Shown in pieces: positions 1-8,050 of a stretch of 64,000 nucleotides of DNA. A program made the translations under genes and the position numbers. Position 1 is the stretch's first letter; the number at the start of each line of letters is the position of its first letter. The DNA is from DASQFQ01 sp963722815 (GTDB taxonomy: Bacteria; Actinomycetota; Thermoleophilia; Solirubrobacterales; Solirubrobacteraceae). The stretch spans positions 62,001 to 126,000 of the forward strand of contig CAVROM010000004.1 in the NCBI GenBank assembly GCA_963722815.1. Direction: 5' to 3'. Below the pieces are notes generated by a model. It was not told the origin of the DNA, did no database searches, and worked only from the letters and a program-made list of their open reading frames with translations.

Positions 1-1
1 G

Positions 2-193
2 GCCCGCTTCACCGCCTGGCTCGTCGTCGCGCTGCCGGTGGGAGCGGCGGCACTGGCGGAGCTCGCGGCGCCGGGCTTCCTCCGCGCACTCGTCGCGGCA
101 CCGCTGCCCGCCGCGCTCACCGCGCTCGCCTTCGTCCTCCAGGCGACCGGCCTCGTCGCGATCCACCGGATCGTCCGGCCCTCGCGCGCGTGA
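2..193 (+). CDS. TadB-like type II/IV secretion F-domain protein, C-terminal part only
   Basis: An open frame enters from the left edge and stops at TGA 191-193, leaving 63 residues. It shows two hydrophobic stretches separated by a PGF turn and ends in a short basic tail (IHRIVRPSRA). This matches the C-terminal end of TadB/GspF-type inner-membrane platform proteins of Tad pili. The next gene looks like a TadC-type partner, which supports the reading. The start and most of the protein lie outside the window, so the family assignment rests mainly on context and hydrophobic pattern. Confidence 0.55.
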   Translation, partial: ARFTAWLVVALPVGAAALAELAAPGFLRALVAAPLPAALTALAFVLQATGLVAIHRIVRPSRA

Positions 194-311
194 CGGACGT
201 CCCGGCACCGGCCGCCGCCGCGACCAGACGGTCCTTGGGATCGGCCGACCTCTGCCGGCGCAGCGAGATCGGTCGTGTCGTCCGGCCGGCGTCCAGGGGA
301 CTCGATCGCAC

Positions 312-1097
312 GTGACCGCCGCCGCGGCCCTGGCCGCCGCTTCCGGAGCAGTCGGGGCGGTTGGGATCACCGATCTCGCCCGCGGCTGGAGGCCCAGGCG
401 GCGACCGGTGGTCCGCCGGGTGGCCCGCGCGCTGCGGGCGAGCGCCGGGCATCGTCTCGCGGCCCGCGCTCCGCGGGACCTTGCCGCGCGGCTGGAGGCC
501 GCCGGCCTCGACACGCCTCCCGGCGACGTGATGGCCGCCAAGACCGGGGCCGCGCTGATCGCGCTCCTGGCGACGCTGCCGCTCGCCGCCACGCTCGCGC
601 CGCTGACGGCCGCCGGCGCCTTCCTCGCTCCCGACCTGCTGATCCGCCGCCGCACTCGCGCGCGGTCGCGCGCGATCGACGCCGAGCTCGGCGACGTGCT
701 CGACCTGCTTCGAGTCGCGGTCGCTGCCGGGCTGTCACCGGGGCGGGCGCTGGCGGAGGTCGGGCGGCGCCACGGCGGGACGCTCGCCCGCGAGCTCGAC
801 CGCGCCGCGCAGACGGTCGCGCTGGGGGTGCCGCTCGCCACGGCGCTCGCCGCGGTCGCGCGGCGGGCGCCGGCGGCGGGGATCGCCCCGCTCACCGCCA
901 CCCTCACCCGCGCCGCCCGCCACGGCGCTCCGCTCGGGCCGAGCCTCGCCGCCCAGGCCGCCGAGGCGCGCTCCCGGACGGCTCGCCGCCACACCGAGAC
1001 GGCGGCTCGGGCGGCACCGCAGGTTCAGCTCGTGGTCGCGCTCCTGCTCGTGCCGTCGGTCCTGCTCCTCGTCGCCGCCGCGCTGATCCCGGCCTAG
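312..1097 (+). CDS. TadC-like type II secretion system F family protein
   Basis: 261 residues from a GTG start. The centre carries a pattern typical of the T2SSF domain (AELGDVLDLLRVAVAAGLSP, then ALAEVGRRHGG). There are two hydrophobic segments near residues 75-105 and one at the C-terminus (about 235-258). Such proteins are the inner-membrane platform of Tad/Flp pilus assembly and pair with a TadB protein, whose end lies just upstream. No in-frame ATG is available; the GTG at 312 is the first reasonable start after the upstream gene. The gene ends in a 4-nt convergent overlap with the GNAT gene. Confidence 0.7.
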   Translation: MTAAAALAAASGAVGAVGITDLARGWRPRRRPVVRRVARALRASAGHRLAARAPRDLAARLEAAGLDTPPGDVMAAKTGAALIALLATLPLAATLAPLTAAGAFLAPDLLIRRRTRARSRAIDAELGDVLDLLRVAVAAGLSPGRALAEVGRRHGGTLARELDRAAQTVALGVPLATALAAVARRAPAAGIAPLTATLTRAARHGAPLGPSLAAQAAEARSRTARRHTETAARAAPQVQLVVALLLVPSVLLLVAAALIPA

Positions 1098-1573
1098 ACG
1101 GGCGGCTTCGCCAGCACCACCGAGGTCTCGATCTGGCGCTCCGGGATCGACCAGTAGCGCCGGAGCAGCGTGGCGGGATCGTCGACTGCGACGAAGCCGT
1201 GCCGCTCGTAGAACCGGATCGCCCACAATGCGGCCGCCCACGTTCCGACGAGCATCTGGCCGGTGCCGCGCGCATCCAAGGCCGCCAGCAGCGCGCCGCC
1301 GATCCCTTGCCCCTGCGCCGCAGGCGACACGTAGGCGTGCCGGATCAGCGTGACGTCCTGCACCGGCTGGATGCCCATGACGCCGATCAGCTCGCCGCCG
1401 TCCTCGTAGCCCCAGAACTTCACGCCGGCCGCGATCTCGGCCTCCAGCTCGTCCGGGCCCATGTACGGCTCGTGCCAGCGGTCCTCGGGGATCACGCCGC
1501 GGTAGGCGACCGCCGCTGAATTGACGATCGCGCCGATCGCCGCCAGCTCGTCGTCGCGGCAGCGACGTATCAC
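1094..1573 (-). CDS. GNAT family N-acetyltransferase
   Basis: About 159 residues. The acetyl-CoA binding signature is visible as AAQGQGIGGALLAALD (the QxxGxG/A loop), preceded by the beta-strand segment LIRHAYVSP and followed by the usual FYERHGFV strand. These enzymes move an acetyl group from acetyl-CoA to an amine; the substrate cannot be told from sequence. The start is chosen at GTG 1573, just before IRRCRDDE, which fits a GNAT N-terminus; a GTG at 1606 would add 11 residues. The open frame continues far upstream antisense to the ligase, but that part is a shadow. Confidence 0.8.
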   Translation of the reverse strand: MIRRCRDDELAAIGAIVNSAAVAYRGVIPEDRWHEPYMGPDELEAEIAAGVKFWGYEDGGELIGVMGIQPVQDVTLIRHAYVSPAAQGQGIGGALLAALDARGTGQMLVGTWAAALWAIRFYERHGFVAVDDPATLLRRYWSIPERQIETSVVLAKPPV

Positions 1574-1600
1574 CGGCGCCCCGCGCTGCTCTGTCCAGAC

Positions 1601-1762
1601 ATGCACGGTCCCAGCGCCATCCCACTCCTCGTCGAGCTCGCCGCCACCGCCATCGTCCTCACCGCGGCGCTCGCCCGCAAGCCGCTCGCCCGCGCCGCGC
1701 GCGCAGCGACCGCCCGCCTCGCCGAGCGCCGGCGCCGTCGCCTCCGCGCGGCCGCCGACTAA
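1601..1762 (+). CDS. possible small membrane peptide (53 aa)
   Basis: ATG to TAA encodes 53 residues: a hydrophobic N-terminal segment (IPLLVELAATAIVLTAALA) followed by an arginine-rich tail, i.e. one membrane helix with a cytoplasmic basic end. It lies in the gap between two minus-strand genes, and its end overlaps the ligase stop codon. No Shine-Dalgarno sequence is visible. In such GC-rich DNA a chance frame of this size is common, so this is only a candidate. Confidence 0.22.
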   Translation: MHGPSAIPLLVELAATAIVLTAALARKPLARAARAATARLAERRRRRLRAAAD

Positions 1763-2835
1763 CCGAGGATCTGCGCCACGTCGAGGTCCACCGGCCGCTC
1801 GAGCTGGGCGTAGCCGCACGACTCCGGCTCGCGATCCGGCCGCCAGCGCACGAACTGCGGTGGGTGGCGGAAGCGCGAGCCCTCCATGTGGTCGTAGCGG
1901 ACCTCGAGCACGCGCTCGGGCCGCAGCGGCACGAACGACAACGACTTGCCCGGGTTCCAGCGGCTCCCGAACCCCGCGCCTGCCGGGACGTGCTCGCGCG
2001 CCCAGTTCCACGGGTGCTCCTCGAACGAGCAGACCAGCGGCTGCAGTTCCTCGAACAGCTCGCGCCGCCGCGCCATCGGGAACGCGCCGACGACGCCGAC
2101 CGAGCGCAGCCCGCCCTCGTTCCAGCCCGGCACCGGATACGTGCCGTCGTCGTAGAGACCGAGCATGAGCGAGCCGATCGCGTCCGGCCCCGACTTGTGG
2201 ACCCGGTAGCCGGCGAGCACGCAGTCGGCGGTCCGCACGTGCTTGATCTTCGTCATCACCCGCTTGTCGGGCACGTACGCCTGGTCGCCGGCCTTGGCGA
2301 TGATGCCGTCGAGCCCGGCGCCCTCGAAGCGCACGAACCACTCGCGCGCGAGCGTCTCGTCGCGCGTGATGGGGGTGAGGTGGACAGGCGGGCGCGCGTC
2401 CGCCAACGCACCCGCCAGCGCGGACCGCCGCTCGGAGAACGGCTGCGCCGTCAGGTCCTCGTCGCCCAGAGCGAGCAGGTCGAACGCCACGAAGTGCGCG
2501 GGCGTCTCGTCGGCCAGGAGGTCGACCCGGCTCGCGGCTGGGTGGAGGCGCTGCTGCAGCGAGAAGAAGTCGAGCCGGCCGTCGCTCCCCGGGACGACGA
2601 TCTCGCCGTCGACCACGCACCGCGCCGGCAGGCTCTCCAGTGCCGCCGCGACGACCTCGGGGAAGTAGCGCGCCATCGGCCGCGTGTTGCGGCTGCCGAT
2701 CTCGACCTCGTCGCCGTCGCGGAACACGATCGCGCGGAAGCCGTCCCACTTCGGCTCGTAGAACGCGCCGGGCGGGAGGTCGGCGCCGACCTTCGCGAGC
2801 ATCGGCGCCACCGGCGGCATCACGGGCAGATTCAC
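1759..2835 (-). CDS. ligC: ATP-dependent DNA ligase, LigC type
   Basis: 358 residues from a GTG start, closely resembling mycobacterial LigC in length and opening sequence. The adenylation motif I is KWDGFR with the nucleotidyl lysine at about residue 29. Motif IV (LDGIIAK) and motif V (MTKIKH) follow. After the adenylation domain comes an OB-fold with FGSRWNPGKSL and EVRYDHMEGSRFRHP. LigC enzymes seal nicks using ATP and are accessory to NAD-dependent LigA, acting in repair of damaged ends. No Ku or LigD gene is present nearby. All catalytic motifs appear intact. Confidence 0.93.
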   Translation of the reverse strand: MNLPVMPPVAPMLAKVGADLPPGAFYEPKWDGFRAIVFRDGDEVEIGSRNTRPMARYFPEVVAAALESLPARCVVDGEIVVPGSDGRLDFFSLQQRLHPAASRVDLLADETPAHFVAFDLLALGDEDLTAQPFSERRSALAGALADARPPVHLTPITRDETLAREWFVRFEGAGLDGIIAKAGDQAYVPDKRVMTKIKHVRTADCVLAGYRVHKSGPDAIGSLMLGLYDDGTYPVPGWNEGGLRSVGVVGAFPMARRRELFEELQPLVCSFEEHPWNWAREHVPAGAGFGSRWNPGKSLSFVPLRPERVLEVRYDHMEGSRFRHPPQFVRWRPDREPESCGYAQLERPVDLDVAQILG

Positions 2836-2842
2836 CCCCCGA

Positions 2843-3223
2843 TCATGACTGCCCGATCTGCGGGCCGACCCGCTCGACCTCGAACGGGATCTCCTGCAGC
2901 GCCCACTCGGGCGGGTTCTCGTTCATGCGCGCGAAGTAGCGCTCGAACCCGGCCGGGGTGCACACGAGCACATAGCGGGCGGGCGCGTCGCTGAGGTTGG
3001 CGAGCGTGTGCGCGACGCCGCGCGGGGCGAACGCCAGCTCGCCCGCGCGCTTGGTGATCACCGCGTCCTCGACCTGGAAGGTGAGGTCGCCCTCGAGGAC
3101 GTAGAACGCCTCGTCGAAGTCGTGCTTGTGGAGGAACGGGCCGGGCCAGTTCGCCGGGACCGTGTTGTCGACGATCGACACGACGCCGTCGGACTCTTCG
3201 CTGCGGAGCAGGACATCAGGCAT
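2843..3223 (-). CDS. cupin domain protein
   Basis: 126 residues forming one small cupin barrel. Cupin motif 1 is seen as HKHDFDEAFYVLEGDLTF (metal-binding His/His/Glu) and motif 2 as PRGVAHTLANLSDAPARYV. Such single-domain cupins bind a metal or small ligand; the substrate is not evident. The start codon overlaps the end of the MFS exporter by 8 nt, so the two genes are translationally linked, suggesting a cupin that senses or modifies something the exporter handles. This last point is inference. Confidence 0.85.
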   Translation of the reverse strand: MPDVLLRSEESDGVVSIVDNTVPANWPGPFLHKHDFDEAFYVLEGDLTFQVEDAVITKRAGELAFAPRGVAHTLANLSDAPARYVLVCTPAGFERYFARMNENPPEWALQEIPFEVERVGPQIGQS

Positions 3224-4619
3224 GGCGGAGCGGGACCTCCTTCAGGGTCAGGACCACGAGTGCGCCGAGTGCCGCGACCGGCGCCGCGGCCAGGAAGACG
3301 GTGTGCAATGCGGTGGCGACAGCCTCCGGGCTCACCCCGCGCGCGGGATCCGCGGGACCGGCGAGCTTGCTCGCGAAGATCGCGCCGAACACGGCGACCC
3401 CGACCGAGCCGCCCAGCGAGCGGAACAGGTTCGCCGACGCCGTGGTGATGCCGAGCTCGCTGCGCTCGACCGCGTTCTGGATCGCGATCGTCAGCACCTG
3501 CGAGACCATGCCGAAGCCGAGGCCGAACAGCACCAGCAGCGCGGCGACCTCGCCGTACGCGGTGTCGGCGCCGATGCCCGACAGCAGCGCGAGCCCGACC
3601 GCCATCAGCGCGAGCCCGGCGACCGGGAACGCCTTGTAGCGCCCGGTGCGCGAGATCACGCGCCCGGCGACCGCGGTCGTGCCGGTGGCCGCGAGCATCA
3701 GCGGCAGCAGCAGCAGGCCGGAGCCCGTCGCGCTGGCGCCGGTGGCGACCTGCAGGTAGACCGGCATGTAGACGATGACCGCGAAGAACGCGAGCGTGGT
3801 CAGGAACAGCGCGGCCGAGACGATCACGAACACCGGCCGGCGGAACAGCCGCAGCGGCAGGATCGGCTCGGCGGCTCGGCGCTCCTGCGCCACGAACAGA
3901 GCGAGCAGCGCGACGGCGCCCGCGGCGAGTCCGGCGATCTCCCCGGAGTCCCACGCGTACTGGCGCCCGCCCCAGGTGGTGACGAGCAGCAGGCAGGTCA
4001 ATCCGCCGGCCAGCAGCGCGGCGCCCAACGCGTCGATCCGCACGGGCTTGCGCTCGACCGGCAGGTGCAGCGCGCTCACGATCAGCGCGACGGTCGCGGC
4101 GCCGATCGGCAGGTTGACGTAGAAGACCCAACGCCACGAGAGGTGGTCGGCGAACACGCCGCCGAGCAGCGGCCCGGCGACGCTGGCGATTACGAACACC
4201 ATCTGGATGTAGCCCTGATAGCGCCCGCGCTCGCGCGGGGACACGATCTCGGCGACGATCGCCATCGCGAGCGTCATCAGCCCGCCGGCGCCCAGGCCCT
4301 GCAGCGCGCGGAACGCGATCAGCTGCGTCAGGTCCTGCGCGGCGCCGCTCAGCGCAGAGCCGGTGAGGAAGACGCCGATGGCGGCGAGGAACAGCGGCTT
4401 GCGCCCGTAGAGGTCGCTCGCCCGCCCCCACAGCGGCATGGTCACGGTGGCGCCGAGCAGGTACGCGGTGACGACCCACGAGAGCTGATCGAGCCCACCG
4501 AGGTCGCGGACGATCGTGGGCAGCGCCGTGGCCACGATCGTCTGGTCGAGCGACGCGAGCAGCATCGCCAGCAGCAGGCCGGCGAAGGTCGCGCGGAGGT
4601 GGGTTGTTTGTGGTTGCAT
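3216..4619 (-). CDS. MFS drug-efflux transporter, DHA2 (EmrB/QacA) family
   Basis: 467 residues, about 14 predicted membrane helices. The N-terminal helix holds LDQTIVATALPTIVRDLG, the DHA2 motif D1. The loop motif A follows (GRASDLYGRKP), then motif C in helix 5 (ASVAGPLLGGVFADHLSWRW). These proteins export drugs or toxic metabolites using the proton gradient. The gene is first in an operon with the cupin. An AT-rich stretch with an inverted repeat covers its start codon, as expected for a gene under a dedicated repressor, although no regulator gene is adjacent. Confidence 0.9.
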   Translation of the reverse strand: MQPQTTHLRATFAGLLLAMLLASLDQTIVATALPTIVRDLGGLDQLSWVVTAYLLGATVTMPLWGRASDLYGRKPLFLAAIGVFLTGSALSGAAQDLTQLIAFRALQGLGAGGLMTLAMAIVAEIVSPRERGRYQGYIQMVFVIASVAGPLLGGVFADHLSWRWVFYVNLPIGAATVALIVSALHLPVERKPVRIDALGAALLAGGLTCLLLVTTWGGRQYAWDSGEIAGLAAGAVALLALFVAQERRAAEPILPLRLFRRPVFVIVSAALFLTTLAFFAVIVYMPVYLQVATGASATGSGLLLLPLMLAATGTTAVAGRVISRTGRYKAFPVAGLALMAVGLALLSGIGADTAYGEVAALLVLFGLGFGMVSQVLTIAIQNAVERSELGITTASANLFRSLGGSVGVAVFGAIFASKLAGPADPARGVSPEAVATALHTVFLAAAPVAALGALVVLTLKEVPLRHA

Positions 4620-4636
4620 ACGAATAATGTAGCAAC
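4613..4636. promoter_or_regulatory. operator-like inverted repeat over the MFS start codon
   Basis: The arms GTTGCATAC (4613-4621) and GTAGCAAC (4629-4636) are inverted copies with one extra base, spaced by an AT-rich centre. The repeat includes the ATG of the exporter gene. This is markedly more AT-rich than its surroundings. MarR/TetR-type repressors commonly bind such sites, but no binding protein is identified here. Confidence 0.4.
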
Positions 4637-4807
4637 TATATGTTTCGCGTCAAGCTACGAAAGTCACGGCGGCTGGGTAGGAGAGTGGGGTCCCCGGACC
4701 GCCACGAGTGTCGTCTCGAGGTCGCATAGCGACCCTGAGCTGACATTCATGCCGCCGGAACGGCCTGGACCCGACCCTTACCCAGCCGGTGTTGACGTTC
4801 TCTGGAG

Positions 4808-6373
4808 CTACTTCAGCCCAGCAACCGCACGCGATCGGAGCTCGTCGTCGTCGAGCTTGCCGCCGCTGGCGATCACGGAGAACGCTTCGAGGTAGGGCTT
4901 CGCCTTCTGCCAGTCGGCGTCGGTGTCGCCCGACGCGTCCACGGCCTTCACGAGATCAGGCATCGAGAGCAGCAACGTCGGGTCGACGTCGTCGAGCAGG
5001 TCCTTCGCCTGCCCGTAGAGCTCCGAGTCGCCGAGCTTCGAGGCCGGGGCGAGCGCGTCAGCGGTCGCCGCCTGGCCGACGCCGATCACCACGCGGTCGT
5101 CGGAGCGGGCGAGGATGACGGGCTTGCCGAGCTCGCCGGCCGGGCCGAGCGAGAACGCCGCCGCGGCGCCCTTGACCTTCACCGGCGAGGCCTTCTTGCC
5201 GCCCTGGCTCTGGATCAGCCCGACGAGCTTGCCGAACGCGTTGCGCATGTTCTCCGCGTTCGTCGCCTTGATCACCAGGCCGCCCTCGAGCGACGCCTTG
5301 TCGCTCCCGCGCACGAACAGCCCCATATCGCCGATCCACCCGAACACGTCGCGCTCGAGGTCGATTCCGTACTGCTGCTGGAGCTGCTGCGTCGCGGCCG
5401 CGCCGCCGAAGGCGCCGGCCACGCGCGTGAACAGGCTCTTGAGCCCCGGGCCGACGTTCGGCGCCCCGTAGGCCGCCCACGAGTCGCCCGGCAGCTCGGC
5501 GATCAGCGGCGTCGAACCCGTCCCGAAGAACGGGCCGAACGCGCCCAGCGACTTGACGCCTGAGCCCTTCATCATCGTGTCGAACGCGATCCGGTCACCG
5601 TCGGCGAGCAGCGCGCCGCTGATCGGCTCGAGCTTGTCGATGGGGAAGATCGAGCGGATCTGCTCGAGCTGCGCGCCCGCCTTCGGGTCGGACTTGACCG
5701 CCTGCTCGATGAACGGCTTCAGATCGACGTAGAAGCTCCCGATGCGGTCGTCGTCGAGATCGTCGATCGCGCTCTTGAAGCGCTTCTCGTCGGCGAGCGA
5801 GTCGCCGTCCTCCGCGGCCACCGTGCGCTTGAACTCCGGCTCGGTCCCGACCGTGAGGAAGTCGCCGACGATGCCGGCGGCCACGCCGTCGGAGTCGACC
5901 TGGTAGTCCACGCCCTTGTAGGAGCGCGCCTTGACGGCCTTCTTCTCCGCCTTCGCGCTCTTGTCGAGCGTCTCCTGCGCCTTCTCCGTGTCCTTCGCGG
6001 CGACGAGCACGACGTAGCCGGGCTTGGCGCGGTCGACGCCCGCCACCCACACGGCGGCCTTCTGCCCGAGCCAGGGCGCGATGTCCTTGTCGTAGGAGGT
6101 GGCCGGACCGTCGGAGTCCTGCAGCCCCTTGTCGATCAGCTCGTGGAGCTTGGCCTCCGGGTCGTCGGTGCGCAGCACCTTGCGCGCGGCGTCCATCAGG
6201 TCGTCGCGCTGGTCGCCCTCGGGCCGCACGACGCCCTCGAGGTAGATCGCCGTGCCGGCCGGGACGGCCTTGGCGGGATCGGCGTCGGCTGCCCCTCCGG
6301 CGCCGCCGCAGGCGGCCAGGAGGACGGCGATCAGAAGGAGACAGGGGAGGACCAGCAGGCGGGCTCGAGGCAT
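4808..6373 (-). CDS. DUF3352-like exported lipoprotein
   Basis: 521 residues. The N-terminus is a lipoprotein signal peptide with lipobox LLAAC ending in cysteine at about residue 22, so the protein is probably anchored to the outer face of the membrane. The remainder has the DUF3352 pattern: AVPAGTAIYLEGVV near the start, APWLGQKAAVWV, SGALLADGDRIAFD and a repeated half with ELPGDSWAAYG. Function of the family is not established. The start is the ATG at 6373, which places the signal peptide at the N-terminus; an upstream ATG would add 27 poorly fitting residues. A paralogue lies at 54801-56283. Confidence 0.8.
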   Translation of the reverse strand: MPRARLLVLPCLLLIAVLLAACGGAGGAADADPAKAVPAGTAIYLEGVVRPEGDQRDDLMDAARKVLRTDDPEAKLHELIDKGLQDSDGPATSYDKDIAPWLGQKAAVWVAGVDRAKPGYVVLVAAKDTEKAQETLDKSAKAEKKAVKARSYKGVDYQVDSDGVAAGIVGDFLTVGTEPEFKRTVAAEDGDSLADEKRFKSAIDDLDDDRIGSFYVDLKPFIEQAVKSDPKAGAQLEQIRSIFPIDKLEPISGALLADGDRIAFDTMMKGSGVKSLGAFGPFFGTGSTPLIAELPGDSWAAYGAPNVGPGLKSLFTRVAGAFGGAAATQQLQQQYGIDLERDVFGWIGDMGLFVRGSDKASLEGGLVIKATNAENMRNAFGKLVGLIQSQGGKKASPVKVKGAAAAFSLGPAGELGKPVILARSDDRVVIGVGQAATADALAPASKLGDSELYGQAKDLLDDVDPTLLLSMPDLVKAVDASGDTDADWQKAKPYLEAFSVIASGGKLDDDELRSRAVAGLK

Positions 6374-6684
6374 CTGAGCAGGGTAGGGCGAGCCCCAGCG
6401 GACTGCAATTCGGGGTGCAACCCCATCTCCTGCACGGGGAACTGCGCGTCCCACCGGATTGGGGTCCTCACCTCACCCACCGCGAAAACCCGGGTGTTTG
6501 CAGGGAAAAACGGTCAATTCGCGGACCGGGCTCAAGCTTTGTGGGACGAATGACGATATTTGTGTTGCAGAGTGGGACAGAGTGGGGTAGCTTCCCCGCG
6601 GAACAGCCGGTCCGGGGTGGCGGGGCTCCTCCCACTCCGCCACCTCGGATCGACTCGACTCCCTCCTTACGGACCACATGAGCC
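6374..6684. other. intergenic region ahead of the dcw cluster
   Basis: This 311-bp gap separates the divergent lipoprotein gene and mraZ and is the longest gene-free stretch in the window. It holds the mraZ promoter/operator described separately at 6563-6593. It also has a further TGGGA at 6542-6546. Small open frames exist on both strands but show no family resemblance and are not called. Confidence 0.6.
6563..6593 (+). promoter_or_regulatory. probable mraZ promoter with MraZ-type direct repeats
   Basis: Three pentamers spaced 10 bp apart are seen: TGTTG (6563), TGGGA (6573) and TGGGG (6583), joined by two identical CAGAG spacers. MraZ is known in other bacteria to bind TGGG-type repeats with 5-nt spacers upstream of its own gene. 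A possible -35 TTGCAG (6565-6570) and -10 TAGCTT (6588-6593) are 17 bp apart and enclose the repeats, so MraZ bound here would block RNA polymerase. The promoter elements are inferred. Confidence 0.55.
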
Positions 6685-7119
6685 TTGGCCTTCAACGGCA
6701 ACTTCGAGCACACGCTGGACGCGAAGCACCGGCTCACGGTGCCGTCGAAGTTCCGCACGCAGCTGGCGGGTCCGGTCTTCCTCGTCAAGGGCGTGGATCG
6801 CTGCATCAGCGTCTATCCCGAACAGACCTATTCGGCGATGACGGAAGCAGCCCTCGCCAACTTGAATCCCTTCTCGCCCGAGGCGCGCGAGCTCCGGCGG
6901 TTCTTTCACGGGAACGCCGCCGACGTCGAGCTCGACAGCGCTGGGCGCGTGATGCTGCCGCCCTCCCATCGCGAGCACGCGGCCATCGATCGCCAGGTGA
7001 TGATCGTTGGCGCGGGGGACTCGCTCGAGCTCTGGGATCTGGACGCCTGGAAGGCCTACGACACCGACCTCACGGCGCGAGCGCCTGACCTCACATCGTC
7101 TCTTGGCCATCCTGCTTGA
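6685..7119 (+). CDS. mraZ: MraZ, transcriptional regulator of the dcw cluster
   Basis: 144 residues from a TTG start. Two SpoVT/AbrB-like halves are visible: GNFEHTLDAKHRLTVPSKFR at the start, and DSAGRVMLPPSHREHA in the second half. This is the conserved first gene of the division and cell-wall cluster; MraZ forms rings and binds direct repeats upstream of its own gene. An ATG at 6678 is in another frame and does not give this protein. One base separates its stop from rsmH, so both are in one transcript. The family usually has about 143-150 residues. Confidence 0.93.
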   Translation: MAFNGNFEHTLDAKHRLTVPSKFRTQLAGPVFLVKGVDRCISVYPEQTYSAMTEAALANLNPFSPEARELRRFFHGNAADVELDSAGRVMLPPSHREHAAIDRQVMIVGAGDSLELWDLDAWKAYDTDLTARAPDLTSSLGHPA

Positions 7120-7120
7120 C

Positions 7121-8050
7121 ATGCCACGCACGCACGTCCCCGTCCTCGCCGGGGAGCTGATCGAGGCTCTGGACCCGCAGCCGGGCCAGGTCGCGGTCGA
7201 CTGCACGGTCGGAGCGGGCGGTCACGGCCGCCTCGTCGCCGAGCGCCTCGGCCCCGCCGGGCTGCTCGTCGGCATCGACCGCGACCCGCTCGCCGAGGAG
7301 GCCTTCGCCGAGCTGGCCGCCGAGGTCGAGTGCCGCACGCGCTTCATCCGCGCCGACTTCGCCCACGGGCTCGAGCTGCTGCAGGAGGAGGGCTTCGAGG
7401 CCGACCTCGTCTACCTCGACCTCGGGATGTCCTCGATGCAGGTCGACACGCGCGAGCGCGGCTTCTCCTACTCCTACGACGCGCCGCTCGACATGCGCAT
7501 GGACCCGGCGCAGGAGCTCAACGCCGCCGAGATCGTCAACACGTGGGAGCGCCGCCGCCTCGCGCGCACGCTGCGCGAGTACGGCGAGGAGCGTTACGCC
7601 GAGCGGATCGCGGGGGAGATCGTCCGCCGCCGCCCACTTTCCACCACCTTCGAGCTGGTCGACGCCATCACCGCCGCGATCCCCGCGCCCGCGCGGTTCG
7701 GCGGCGGCCACCCGGCCAAGCGCAGCTTCCAGGCGGTCCGGATCGCCGTCAACGGCGAGCTCGAGCAGCTCGACGAGGCGCTCCCGCTCGCATGGCGGCT
7801 GCTGCGGCCGACCGGCCGGCTCGCCGCGATCGCGTTCCACTCGCTGGAGGACCGGCGCGTCAAGCGCTTTCTCGCCGACCGTCTGCAGGGTTGCATCTGC
7901 CCGCCCGACCTGCCGGTCTGCGCGTGCGGTCGCACGCCCGAGGCCGAGCTCGTGTTCCGCCGCTCCGTCGTCCCGACCCCGGGCGAGATCGCCCACAACC
8001 CGCGCGCGAAGAGCGCCCGCCTGCGCGCGGCCAGGAAGTTGGAGGTCTGA
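7121..8050 (+). CDS. rsmH: 16S rRNA (cytosine-1402-N4)-methyltransferase RsmH
   Basis: 309 residues. The N-terminus HVPVLAGELIEAL and the SAM-binding loop DCTVGAGGHG are family hallmarks. DLGMSSMQVD, RGFSY, MRMD and the C-terminal NPRAKSARLRAARK are also present. The enzyme methylates C1402 of 16S rRNA in the decoding centre. It begins directly after mraZ and its stop codon overlaps the ATG of the ftsL-like gene by one base. Confidence 0.96.
   Translation: MPRTHVPVLAGELIEALDPQPGQVAVDCTVGAGGHGRLVAERLGPAGLLVGIDRDPLAEEAFAELAAEVECRTRFIRADFAHGLELLQEEGFEADLVYLDLGMSSMQVDTRERGFSYSYDAPLDMRMDPAQELNAAEIVNTWERRRLARTLREYGEERYAERIAGEIVRRRPLSTTFELVDAITAAIPAPARFGGGHPAKRSFQAVRIAVNGELEQLDEALPLAWRLLRPTGRLAAIAFHSLEDRRVKRFLADRLQGCICPPDLPVCACGRTPEAELVFRRSVVPTPGEIAHNPRAKSARLRAARKLEV

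Noticed and set aside
1094..2749. Long minus-strand open frame of 551 codons joining antisense ligase sequence to the GNAT protein
   Set aside because: Only the last ~160 codons match a family; the rest is a shadow of ligC in another frame.
4720..4734. Short hairpin GGTCGC-ATA-GCGACC between the MFS and lipoprotein genes
   Set aside because: Six-bp stem with no T-run, and it lies upstream of the MFS gene rather than in a clear 3' context; too weak to call.
6468..6806. Antisense open frames over the mraZ promoter and start
   Set aside because: No motif or hydrophobic pattern; they overlap mraZ and its operator and are expected by chance at this GC content.
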